Shown here: in pieces, positions 1 to 6,562 of the stretch
How positions within the stretch are numbered: position 1 is the first letter of the stretch
How the letters are laid out: the number at the start of each line of letters is the position of its first letter
Origin: JBEKJU01 sp050011095
Lineage (GTDB): Bacteria; Desulfobacterota; Syntrophorhabdia; Syntrophorhabdales; WCHB1-27
Direction: 5' to 3'
Assembly: GCA_050011095.1 (NCBI GenBank)
Contig: JBEKJU010000052.1
Span: 1 to 16,468, forward strand
DNA length: 16,468 nt
Position numbers and translations under genes: made by a program
Notes under the pieces: generated by a model
Told to the model about the DNA's origin: nothing
What the model saw: only the letters and a program-made list of their open reading frames with translations
Databases searched by the model: none

Positions 1-97
1 TCCGCCCGCTTCGTTGCGAAAAGGTCATGTACATCCAGTACATTTGGCCTTTCCGCGCCTCGCCGATCGGCCAAAAATCCTTCGCCATCTGACTCAT
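1..97 (-). CDS. Possible 5' end of a small unknown gene, cut by the window edge
   Basis: Reading leftward from an ATG at 97, the frame stays open for 32 codons to the window edge. A good ribosome-binding site (CGGAAGG, 104-110) sits six bases before the ATG. The peptide begins MSQMAKDFWPIGEARKG and continues with a Met/Tyr/Trp-rich stretch (MYWMYMTF). I do not recognise the family. The same DNA contains an imperfect palindrome (ATGTAC 27-32 with GTACAT 38-43, inside CGAAAAGG 17-24 with CCTTTCCG 48-55), so the stretch could instead be a dispersed palindromic repeat with an incidental open frame. The ribosome-binding site is the main argument for a real gene. Confidence 0.35.
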   Translation of the reverse strand, partial: MSQMAKDFWPIGEARKGQMYWMYMTFSQRSGR

Positions 98-174
98 TTA
101 TTTCCTTCCGAGCCCTTAGCGCGCGGATGCGGGCCTGGGGGGGGATAGAGCCTGGTCTCTCTCCCCGCTTGCAC

Positions 175-213
175 AAAAAAAGAACCCCAGGCAGCGGGTC
201 TGCCCAGGGTCCC
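175..213 (-). terminator. Rho-independent terminator, leftward
   Basis: On the minus strand, an 11-bp stem (arms 200-210 and 184-194, two of the pairs G-U in RNA) closes a five-base loop and is followed at once by TTCTTTTTTT (184 down to 175). This is a textbook intrinsic terminator. It would stop leftward transcription from the 579-1040 gene before it enters the partial gene at the left edge. The plus strand has no T run after the stem, so it acts in one direction only. Confidence 0.8.
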
Positions 214-397
214 ACAATACTTTCACGCGATGTTACTCACCTAATCATGGGAAATCTCCGGCGGACCCGATAAGGCGAACCCACCATCGCCAAAGCTGCA
301 CTCCTTTTTCGAGAGAGAGAAATCCCTTCATTCTGTGCTTTCCCTGACCAATAAGTCTATCAACTCTATCCTCCCTTCGTCAAGTCCTTTTTTCGGC

Positions 398-416
398 TCA
401 TCCGGTTCTTGCGTAC
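398..416 (+). repeat. Left copy of a perfect 19-bp inverted repeat
   Basis: TCATCCGGTTCTTGCGTAC here occurs as its exact reverse complement at 1190-1208. The two copies bracket the single gene 579-1040. Homology stops sharply at both ends of the 19 bp. A chance exact match this long is unlikely in a window of this size. Confidence 0.8.
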
Positions 417-578
417 TTTCAATGCCAATGGCATGACTTTGTTTCCTGCATCTACAAAGGGCAACAAATAGGCCAAGGACTTTTTTTTGAAGATTACGGT
501 TGAAAATAGCATAGCGCTAAGCACCACCTAACGCCGGCCTTACTGGCGATCCCCTGAGCACGTCTTTACGGCCCCTAG

Positions 579-1040
579 CTATTTACTGTATTCTCCAATA
601 CCGGGCGCGTGAACCATCACGTCGGCAGCTGTCAAATTGCCAGCCTTGACTCCCAAGAGTAACCTTCGTATCTCTATGATCACATCCAGCCGCTTTTGAT
701 AATTGGGACTGGTCGCAGCCTGACCAAGTTTCCTGTATACATCAGAAGGAAGCCATAACGCTAATTCCCATCCGAGCCTGTTCACTAGATCGTATTCACT
801 CTCAGGGCTACCCTCCTTAAGATTGCTTTGAAGCGATAGATACTCTGCGACTTTTGCGGCTTCTTCTCTGGCTCTAGAGTCCCATCGCAATTCTTCCAAA
901 AAGCGATCGTGATCTCTCTCTATCGATGCTTTGTACCTCTCGGTTATCATTAACTGGCTTACGAATGTGAGTATCGCTAGACATATTGCGGCCAACGCCA
1001 GATATGGCGATGAAATGAATGCCCTAATGAGATTTAACAT
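579..1040 (-). CDS. Small membrane-anchored protein of unknown function
   Basis: The gene encodes 153 residues. The start at 1040 is fixed by a strong ribosome-binding site (GGAGGTG, 1043-1049). One hydrophobic segment at about residues 11-33 (PYLALAAICLAILTFVSQLM) should anchor it in the inner membrane. A charged, probably helical region follows (ERYKASIERDHDRFLEELRWDSRAREEAAKV, split here as residues about 34-50 and 51-66), then a soluble C-terminal part of about 85 residues with two further amphipathic helices. There are no cysteines and no motif that I recognise. The topology suggests a short membrane tether with a cytoplasmic coiled region. It stands alone: no partner is in operon with it, and a terminator lies downstream at 175-213. 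Its base composition is visibly more AT-rich than the Mo-enzyme operon, and a perfect 19-bp inverted repeat flanks it, which together suggest horizontal acquisition. Function unknown. Confidence 0.75.
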   Translation of the reverse strand: MLNLIRAFISSPYLALAAICLAILTFVSQLMITERYKASIERDHDRFLEELRWDSRAREEAAKVAEYLSLQSNLKEGSPESEYDLVNRLGWELALWLPSDVYRKLGQAATSPNYQKRLDVIIEIRRLLLGVKAGNLTAADVMVHAPGIGEYSK

Positions 1041-1637
1041 TGCACCTCCGCATAACCTGCTTTCCTAATTTTTCATCGGGCACCTATCTATAATAATTAT
1101 CGAACTTGAGTGATCGATTAGCAATTCTAACATTCCAGCTTGTTTAGTACCAACAAAATCTAGAATTTCAGGAAGACATTCTTCCCAACGTACGCAAGAA
1201 CCGGATGAACCCCATTTCGCGTCCCTTTGCGGCTTCATCGTGCGTCGGGGATGAGCCGGTTCACTCGGGAACATGCCTGGGAGCCGGCTTTTTTGTCTGT
1301 CGAAAGGGCCGGCCCGCGAGGCCCCGATTCATGCGGCAAATGCCGACCGTCGAAGGGGGGGTCGGCAAGTCGCGGAAATGATATGTGATTTTTTGCCCAT
1401 GCCCCGTGGCAAAATCTGCTCATCCACACATCCGGGCATCTCTATACATATTGATTTTACAGGGCTTTTTTGGCTGCTCAATGGCTGGGCAAAACGCTGA
1501 TATCTCAGCGATACCGTCTGCTTACATGGCGTTTTCAACAACAAATCAACCCTTTTTCCACAACAAATGTGTAAAACCGGAGCGCGGCCACGGGAGCACC
1601 GGGGGAAATCGCCGGCGTGATGCGGTGTTATTGACCA
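1041..1637. other. Intergenic stretch with no convincing gene
   Basis: The stretch contains the ribosome-binding site of the membrane-anchored gene and the right copy of the 19-bp inverted repeat (1190-1208). A leftward open frame of 69 codons (1065-1274) ends 24 bases before that gene. It has no good ribosome-binding site and part of it is encoded by the repeat, so I treat it as doubtful. Base composition changes from AT-rich (1060-1190) to GC-rich (1200-1380) and back, as expected of patchwork DNA. Other open frames here are short, overlap one another and resemble no family I know. Confidence 0.55.
1190..1208 (-). repeat. Right copy of the perfect 19-bp inverted repeat
   Basis: GTACGCAAGAACCGGATGA is the exact reverse complement of 398-416. 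The two copies span 811 bp. A second, 10-bp partial match to the left arm (GGATGAGCCG, 1249-1258, reverse complement CGGCTCATCC) lies about 40 bp further right. Resembles a recombination or terminal repeat, but no transposase or recombinase lies inside. Confidence 0.8.
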
Positions 1638-1754
1638 TCTCGTAATTGTCTGTACTTCGTCATTCCCGCGCAGGCGGGACATCCAGGCGCTTTCTGGATG
1701 CCGCGCGACCCGCCAAGCGGGTACTCCGGTCCGGCATGACAGATTATTACGAGA
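1638..1754. repeat. Palindromic interspersed element after the Mo-enzyme operon
   Basis: The ends are inverted copies: TCTCGTAATTGTCTGT (1638-1653) and ACAGATTATTACGAGA (1739-1754) match at 14 of 16 positions. Inside are nested inverted pairs: GTCAT with ATGAC, CATCCAG with CTGGATG, and short GCGGG/CCCGC hairpins. The core resembles the 'cattcccgc...' palindromes scattered in many deltaproteobacterial genomes (from memory, not searched). The element ends 3 bp from the stop codon of the FAD-subunit gene, so it forms the 3' untranslated region and could act as a terminator or RNA stabiliser. I saw no coding content and no target-site duplication. Confidence 0.65.
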
Positions 1755-1757
1755 AGG

Positions 1758-2735
1758 TTAATACGCCGTGGCTATTGCCTTTCTGATGAGTGATTTCGCG
1801 ATCTCGATCTTGTAGCCGTTCATGCTGAGGGGCTTCGCCTTCGCCATGGCCGCGGCCGCAGCCTCAACGGCAGCCGCCCCGCTCATCCTTCTCCCCTTAA
1901 GGACCTCCTCGGCGGACCGCGCCCGCACGGGGGCGGGTCCCACCGCGCCGAGTGCTATGGCTGCCTCCGTGCAGATGTCGTCGTCGATTGTGATGACGGA
2001 CGCGACGCTCACGATGGCGAAATCGACGGGTTTCCTCAGGGCGAACTTGAGGAAAGTCTGCCTCGTCGGGCCGGCGGGCTTCGGTATCTCGATCTCCCTC
2101 ACCATCTCGTTTTTGCCGATAGCAAGACCGAGGCTGCCGAAAAGCTCGGTCACGGCGATCCCTCTTTCGCCCTCCGGTCCGGCAATGGTGAGGCGTGCCC
2201 CGAGGGCGGCCAATGCGACGGCCGTGTCCGATGGGCAGACGGCGAGACATTTCCTGGCGTCAAGGATGGCGTGGTACCGGTTGTCGCCCCGCACGGCAAG
2301 GCATGGGCCGCTCCCCTTCCTGAGGCACCGTATCGGTCCCCCCAGAACGCGGGGGTACCGGTAATACCAGCAGCGTATGTCCTGGCACAGGTTTCCCCCG
2401 ATGGTCGCCACATTGCGTATCTGGGGTGTGGCCACGGAATGGGCGGCCTCGGGAAGGACCGCGCAATACCTCTTAAGCAGGGCGGAGCCGGCGATATCGC
2501 GCAGTTTCGTGAGGGCGCCGATCCGTAATCCGCCCCTGTCCTTCTCGATGTAATCGAGACCGGAAATGGTCTTGATGTCGATGACCGCCTCAGGGTAGTC
2601 AAAGAGGTTTTCTCCCTTGAGCGTAGAGAGGAGATCGGTTCCGCCCGCGTTGAGCACGGCCCTGCCGTCATACTCTCTGAGGAACGCGCATGCCTCCTCG
2701 ACGGTATGCGCGGAGATGTGGGTGAAGGTCCTCAT
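1758..2735 (-). CDS. FAD-binding subunit with predicted [4Fe-4S] insertion, xanthine oxidase family (HcrB/HbaD-like)
   Basis: The gene encodes 325 residues, about the length of HcrB of 4-hydroxybenzoyl-CoA reductase. FAD-domain signatures are NAGGTDLL (29-36) and the TIGGNL loop (111-116). A cysteine-bearing insertion follows, with C122, C137, C145 and C163 in the arrangement expected for the extra [4Fe-4S] cluster known in HcrB and E. coli PaoB; C117 and C167 are additional. The PSDTAVALAALGA stretch (168-180) is the usual sequence after the insertion. The CO-dehydrogenase-flavoprotein C-terminal domain occupies about 215-325. I chose the ATG at 2735 because the conserved N-terminus begins there and its ATGA overlaps the stop of the large-subunit gene; the frame stays open 80 codons further upstream, inside that gene. 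The cluster would pass electrons between FAD and the [2Fe-2S] subunit. Substrate not determinable from this subunit. Confidence 0.93.
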   Translation of the reverse strand: MRTFTHISAHTVEEACAFLREYDGRAVLNAGGTDLLSTLKGENLFDYPEAVIDIKTISGLDYIEKDRGGLRIGALTKLRDIAGSALLKRYCAVLPEAAHSVATPQIRNVATIGGNLCQDIRCWYYRYPRVLGGPIRCLRKGSGPCLAVRGDNRYHAILDARKCLAVCPSDTAVALAALGARLTIAGPEGERGIAVTELFGSLGLAIGKNEMVREIEIPKPAGPTRQTFLKFALRKPVDFAIVSVASVITIDDDICTEAAIALGAVGPAPVRARSAEEVLKGRRMSGAAAVEAAAAAMAKAKPLSMNGYKIEIAKSLIRKAIATAY

Positions 2736-5023
2736 GGCGTCGGCTCCTTTCCGGCACTTCGCCGGGCGTCGGCGAGCGCCTTGAGCACCCTGTCCGGTGT
2801 GGCCGGATACTCGTGCAGCCATGTTCCGATGGCATTCGATACCGCCATGAGTACTGCCGAGGGTCCGGGTGAGGTCGCCACCTCCCCGACCCCTACGGCC
2901 CCGAAACGGTGGCTGGGGAAGGGTGTTTCCAGGACCACGTTCTCTATCACCGGCAGCTCGGAATAGGTCCGCCACTTATAGTCAATCAGGTTGGCATTGA
3001 GTATGTGGCCCGTGGAACGGTCAAGGATGGTCTCCTCGAAGAGCGCGCTGTCTATACCCCCGGATCCGAGGCACCCGTTGAGCTGGCCTTCGAGGCCCAG
3101 GGGGTCTATGATCTGCCCGGCGTCGGTCGCGTTCACCACATGGATGAGGGTGACCTGCCCGCTTTCCGTATCGACCTCGACCTCTACAAAGCTCATCATG
3201 CAGTTCGTGAGGGTGTAGTCCGGCTCGAACCGTCCGAATCCCGTCACAGTGCGGTCGATCCCCATCGCCTTCCAGGGTAATTTCCTGTCGGGTCGATCCT
3301 TGGAAAAGATCACCCCGTCGACCGTGTCCAGGTCGTCCGGCTCCGCATCGAGCCTGGGGGCCAGAAGCTCGAAGAGTTTCTTCCTTGCGTCCTCCGCGGC
3401 CCTTATCACGGCGCTGCCTATGGCATAGGTGCCCCTGGAGCCCGCGGGCCCGAACTCATAGGGGTTGATCAGGGAGTCCGAGGGCGTCACGAAGACCTTC
3501 TCCAGGGGTATCTGAAGCACCTCGGCAACCATCTTCGCGTAGTTGCTTCTCTGGCCTGTCCCGTGCTCCGTGACGCAGGAGAAGAGCATTGCCGTTCCGT
3601 CCGGGTCCAGGCGCACATACGCCTCCGATGAGTCCTCGCCGATATCGGCGTTTCCATGGACCCCCACCCCCACGCCCCTCCTTTTCGTACCGTTTATCGC
3701 ACTAGGTTTAAGCCATCCCTTCCACTTCTCCTTCCAGCCGAAGCGCTCCGCGCCCCTATCCATGGCAGGGTCGTAGTCCACGCCCCTGTACACATACCAG
3801 ATGCCGTCCCGCCAGAAGTATCCGTGACCCGGGCTCACAAAATTCTTCTTGAGGAATTCAAAAGGATCGATGTTCAATTTCTCCATGGCCAGGCTCAGGA
3901 GGGGGATGAGGACGCACTTCAGTTCCTGACCCCCGAACCCCCTCACGATGCCGGAGGCGCTCCGGTTCGTGCAGACGATCACCGGCCGCAGGTCCCAGTT
4001 GGGACACGTGACCATGATCTGAACCTCGCCGCAGCCGACGGCGACCTGTGACTGGGTGGTCATGGAATAGTAGCCCGTGTCGATCAGCCACGTACCCGAC
4101 ACGGCGGTGACGGTCCCGTCCTTCTTCATGCCCACCCTCGCCCGCATGCGACATGACGGGCGCATCACGAACGCCGCAAGGTGTTCTTCCTTTGTGAAGA
4201 CTAGCTTCACCGGCCTTCCCGTTGCCCTGCTCAGAAGCGCCGCATACGTCTGGACCTGCCACGACATGAACTTTGATCCGAAGCTGCCGCCGCACGGGCC
4301 GCCGATGGTCCTCACCGCGACCTTTCTGCCCATGACGTGGGAGAGGGTGACCTTGTCCATATAGGAGGCCTGGTTCGAGACCCAGATAGTCAGGCTATCC
4401 GGCTCCTCCCAGAGGGCAATGGCGCCGGGTGGCTCCGGTGGCAGCGGGTTGGGCAAATTCTCGTAGCCGAAGGTCCCCTCGGTGATGGCGTCCGCCTCCC
4501 GAAACCCCTCTTCCACATCCCCCATCACGACCTCCTTCAGGTTCTTGGGGCCGAAAAAGGGCATGCCGGGGGTGACGACGTTTCCGGGAAATTCCTCGTA
4601 GAGCTGGGGCGCATCGGGTTTCAATGCCTCCTCCATGTCGAGAACGGCGGGCAAAAGCTCGTATTCGACCTCTATGAGGCCGAGCGCCTCCCTCGCGATC
4701 TCCTCGCTCGTCGCCGCAACCAGGGCCACGGCGTCGCCGACGAACCTGACGTGCCTATCGAGGACGCGGATACAGCGGGGCGTGCCTCCCTTCCAGTCCG
4801 GCACGTCAGCCCACGCAAGCACCGCCTTCACACCGGGGAGCGCCTCAGCCCTGCTCCTGTCGATGCTCTTGATAAGGGCGTGGGGATGGGGGCTCCGCAG
4901 CACCTTTCCATGGAGCAAGTCGGGAACCTTTATATCATTCAGGTACTTGATATTACCCGTGACGATATTCGCCCCATCCCTCCGGGGTGTCGGCTTGCCT
5001 ATGAACCTGTATTTGGTTGCCAT
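2732..5023 (-). CDS. Molybdopterin-binding catalytic subunit, xanthine oxidase family (HcrA/HbaC-like)
   Basis: The gene encodes 763 residues; HcrA has about 769. The N-terminal aldehyde-oxidase a/b-hammerhead domain covers about 18-130, and the Mo-cofactor-binding domains about 150-740. Visible motifs are GGSFGSK (245-251), RGFGGQE (361-367), EHGTGQR (486-492) and GVGEVATSP (711-719), whose Glu714 matches the catalytic glutamate that takes the proton in this family. It should bind molybdopterin cytosine dinucleotide and act in the cytoplasm as a trimer of heterotrimers or similar. It starts six bases after the [2Fe-2S] gene's stop, with a ribosome-binding site overlapping that stop, and overlaps the FAD gene by four bases, so the three are translationally coupled. 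Family and cofactor are secure. 4-Hydroxybenzoyl-CoA reductase is the best guess for substrate class because of gene order, subunit lengths and the [4Fe-4S] insertion in the partner; another hydroxylase or aldehyde oxidoreductase remains possible. Confidence 0.95.
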   Translation of the reverse strand: MATKYRFIGKPTPRRDGANIVTGNIKYLNDIKVPDLLHGKVLRSPHPHALIKSIDRSRAEALPGVKAVLAWADVPDWKGGTPRCIRVLDRHVRFVGDAVALVAATSEEIAREALGLIEVEYELLPAVLDMEEALKPDAPQLYEEFPGNVVTPGMPFFGPKNLKEVVMGDVEEGFREADAITEGTFGYENLPNPLPPEPPGAIALWEEPDSLTIWVSNQASYMDKVTLSHVMGRKVAVRTIGGPCGGSFGSKFMSWQVQTYAALLSRATGRPVKLVFTKEEHLAAFVMRPSCRMRARVGMKKDGTVTAVSGTWLIDTGYYSMTTQSQVAVGCGEVQIMVTCPNWDLRPVIVCTNRSASGIVRGFGGQELKCVLIPLLSLAMEKLNIDPFEFLKKNFVSPGHGYFWRDGIWYVYRGVDYDPAMDRGAERFGWKEKWKGWLKPSAINGTKRRGVGVGVHGNADIGEDSSEAYVRLDPDGTAMLFSCVTEHGTGQRSNYAKMVAEVLQIPLEKVFVTPSDSLINPYEFGPAGSRGTYAIGSAVIRAAEDARKKLFELLAPRLDAEPDDLDTVDGVIFSKDRPDRKLPWKAMGIDRTVTGFGRFEPDYTLTNCMMSFVEVEVDTESGQVTLIHVVNATDAGQIIDPLGLEGQLNGCLGSGGIDSALFEETILDRSTGHILNANLIDYKWRTYSELPVIENVVLETPFPSHRFGAVGVGEVATSPGPSAVLMAVSNAIGTWLHEYPATPDRVLKALADARRSAGKEPTP

Positions 5024-5029
5024 CTGTCG

Positions 5030-5566
5030 CTACCTCGCCTTCCCGGAGGCCGCCATCACCGCCTTGAGCACCTGATAATGGCTGATGCACCGGCAGAAGT
5101 TTCCCGAGAGGGCCTCCTTCACCTCGTCCATGGTCGGCAAGGGGTTCTCGTTGAGCAGGGCCCTGGCGCTCATGATGCTGCCGGGCGTGCAGAAGCCGCA
5201 TTGAAACGCGGTATGGTCGACGAATGCCTGCTGCAGGGGATCGAGGCCCCCCGCCTTTAAATTGCCCAGGCCTTCGATTGTCGTGATCCGCCTTCCCGCG
5301 CACTCAACGGTCAGGGTCATACAGGAGAGTACCGCCCTTTCGTCGATTAGCACCGTGCAGCAGCCACAGGCGCCGTTGTCGCACGATACCTTTGTCCCCG
5401 TGAGACCCAGGGTCTCCCTCAGTGTCTGGGCGAGCGTGTGGGCCGGATCGACCTCACCGGGCGCGCCTCCCACGGCCAGATCATGCGTTTGCCCGTTTAC
5501 CTGAAGGGCGATCCGGCTTGTCGCAGGGACGCCTCTTATCGTCTGTTTTTTCGTGTCTACCGCCAT
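5030..5566 (-). CDS. [2Fe-2S] electron-transfer subunit, xanthine oxidase family (HcrC/HbaB-like)
   Basis: The gene encodes 178 residues, slightly longer than HcrC (about 161) because of an N-terminal extension of roughly 20. The N-terminal plant-ferredoxin-like domain binds the outer cluster through C62, C67, C70 and C82. The C-terminal helical domain binds the inner cluster through C123, C126 (CGFCTPG), C158 and C160 (CRC). All eight cysteines are present. The start at 5566 has a strong ribosome-binding site (GGAAGGAG, about 5573-5580). It is the first enzyme gene of the operon, 55 bp after the IclR-family gene, and is followed by the Mo and FAD subunits. The order [2Fe-2S], Mo, FAD matches hcrCAB and hbaBCD, unlike paoABC ([2Fe-2S], FAD, Mo). 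No signal peptide is visible, so the enzyme should be cytoplasmic. Confidence 0.95.
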   Translation of the reverse strand: MAVDTKKQTIRGVPATSRIALQVNGQTHDLAVGGAPGEVDPAHTLAQTLRETLGLTGTKVSCDNGACGCCTVLIDERAVLSCMTLTVECAGRRITTIEGLGNLKAGGLDPLQQAFVDHTAFQCGFCTPGSIMSARALLNENPLPTMDEVKEALSGNFCRCISHYQVLKAVMAASGKAR

Positions 5567-5621
5567 GTATCTCTCCTTCCTCTCATATCGAGTCGCTTTC
5601 GGAAAGAACCGTCCTCGCTTC

Positions 5622-6404
5622 TCAGCCCTGTCCCGTGCCGAGCTGCCGCGAGAGCGCCCTGCCTGCTTCGGCGACGAGCGGTCCCAATTCCAGGACGGCC
5701 TCCGCTTGAAACAGCCCTATGAGGACGATGTAGCCAATCGGGACGCCGTTGACCCCGGTGACAGGCGCGGCCACGGTAGCAACCCCCGGCACTACTTCAC
5801 CGAGGTCAACCGCAAAACCGTCCCGCCGGCATTGCTCTATCTCCTCCTTGAGCTTCTCCGCGTCGAATCTTGACGGATCTCCATGGAAGTAGGACCTTTC
5901 CTCCTTAAGCAGGAGGTCAAGTTCCTTCTCGGGGAGCACGGCCGCAATAGCCTTGCCATGGGAGCCGTAGGTAAGGGGGAAGCGCTGTCCGAGTCGCATG
6001 GTGATCGCAATGCCCTGTTCGCCTTCATGCTTCGCCACGACAAATACGTGTCTGTCGGCTATCATTCCGAAAACCACCGTGTTGCCCGTCTTCTTCGAGA
6101 GTTCCGTCACGATGGGGGCGGCAAGGCGGGGCGCGTTCAGCTTGTCCAGAAATCCCCGTGAGAGGGAGACCAGGCCGGGACCAAGGGAGTAGCCCCGTCC
6201 CTCGTTGTTTCTCTGGACGACCCCGAATCCCTGAAGCGTGTGCAGGATGGAAAAGGCCTTGCTCTTGTGAATGTCCACGCGCCGGCAGATCTCGTTGAGG
6301 CTCATGTGGGAGGAATCGCCGGTAGCCAGGCAGAAGAGGACGCGAAAGGCCTGCTTGACAGCGGGTACCACGTACCGGTCATTCTTCGGGGGTTCTTCTT
6401 CCAT
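5622..6404 (-). CDS. IclR-family transcriptional regulator
   Basis: The gene encodes 260 residues, the usual IclR length. An N-terminal winged helix-turn-helix (about 14-80) includes the recognition region SLNEICRRVDIHKSKAFSIL (35-54) and the wing (RGYSLGPGL). The C-terminal effector-binding domain (about 88-255) carries the family signatures YGSHGKAIAA (146-155) and GEVVPGVATVAAPV (202-215). IclR proteins sense small organic acids, often aromatic ones, and activate or repress neighbouring catabolic genes. This one is first in the operon, 55 bp before the [2Fe-2S] gene, so it probably controls the Mo enzyme and its own synthesis. The ATG at 6404 has only a weak AGG ribosome-binding site. A promoter and an inverted repeat lie just upstream (6436-6476). 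Effector unknown. Confidence 0.93.
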   Translation of the reverse strand: MEEEPPKNDRYVVPAVKQAFRVLFCLATGDSSHMSLNEICRRVDIHKSKAFSILHTLQGFGVVQRNNEGRGYSLGPGLVSLSRGFLDKLNAPRLAAPIVTELSKKTGNTVVFGMIADRHVFVVAKHEGEQGIAITMRLGQRFPLTYGSHGKAIAAVLPEKELDLLLKEERSYFHGDPSRFDAEKLKEEIEQCRRDGFAVDLGEVVPGVATVAAPVTGVNGVPIGYIVLIGLFQAEAVLELGPLVAEAGRALSRQLGTGQG

Positions 6405-6435
6405 TGGTTCGCCTAATAAATCTCAGGTTCGCTAT

Positions 6436-6456
6436 ATGATACTATTCTATTATCAT
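6436..6456. promoter_or_regulatory. Candidate operator overlapping the -10 of the iclR-type operon
   Basis: ATGATA (6436-6441) and TATCAT (6451-6456) are perfect inverted arms separated by nine bases. The dyad covers the -10 box (6449-6454) and the probable transcription start of the leftward operon. Its size suits a dimeric winged-helix regulator, so autoregulation by the adjacent IclR protein is a fair inference. Confidence 0.45.
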
Positions 6457-6476
6457 CACCCGCAGCCGGTTGTCAA
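6449..6476 (-). promoter_or_regulatory. Sigma70-type promoter for the regulator/Mo-enzyme operon
   Basis: Read leftward, a perfect -35 box TTGACA (6476-6471) is followed after 16 bases by GATAAT (6454-6449), five of six matches to the -10 consensus. Transcription should start near 6442, giving a leader of about 40 bases before the IclR ATG at 6404. It is the best-matching promoter I see in the window. Confidence 0.75.
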
Positions 6477-6562
6477 GAAAAAATGGCAAGCCCTTGATGA
6501 CAGGGCCCCGCGCCTTGACAAAGCAACGGCCTTCTGCCATGCTTGGGGAAAAAAGGCCTACT

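Larger units (their letters stand above)
98..578. other. Gene-poor stretch left of the membrane-anchored protein gene
   Basis: No convincing coding frame is visible on either strand. The stretch holds the ribosome-binding site of the partial gene at the left edge, a strong leftward terminator (175-213) and the left copy of a 19-bp inverted repeat (398-416). From about 280 to 500 the sequence is richer in A and T than the rest of the window, with several T runs (for example near 305 and 481), but I could not assign a promoter or RNA gene to it. Confidence 0.6.

Noticed and set aside
1065..1274. 69-codon leftward frame before the membrane-anchored gene
   Set aside because: No good ribosome-binding site, part of it is made by the 19-bp repeat, and base composition changes abruptly within it.
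1254..1294. Rightward terminator-like AGCCGG...CCGGCT followed by TTTTTT
   Set aside because: Six-base stem with a 24-base loop and no rightward gene upstream; too weak to list as a feature.
1406..1422. Possible sigma54 promoter (TGGCAAAATCTGCT)
   Set aside because: The GG and GC elements are eight bases apart instead of the required ten, and no gene follows.
4337..5260. 307-codon rightward frame
   Set aside because: Antisense to the Mo-subunit and [2Fe-2S] genes, both with all family motifs.
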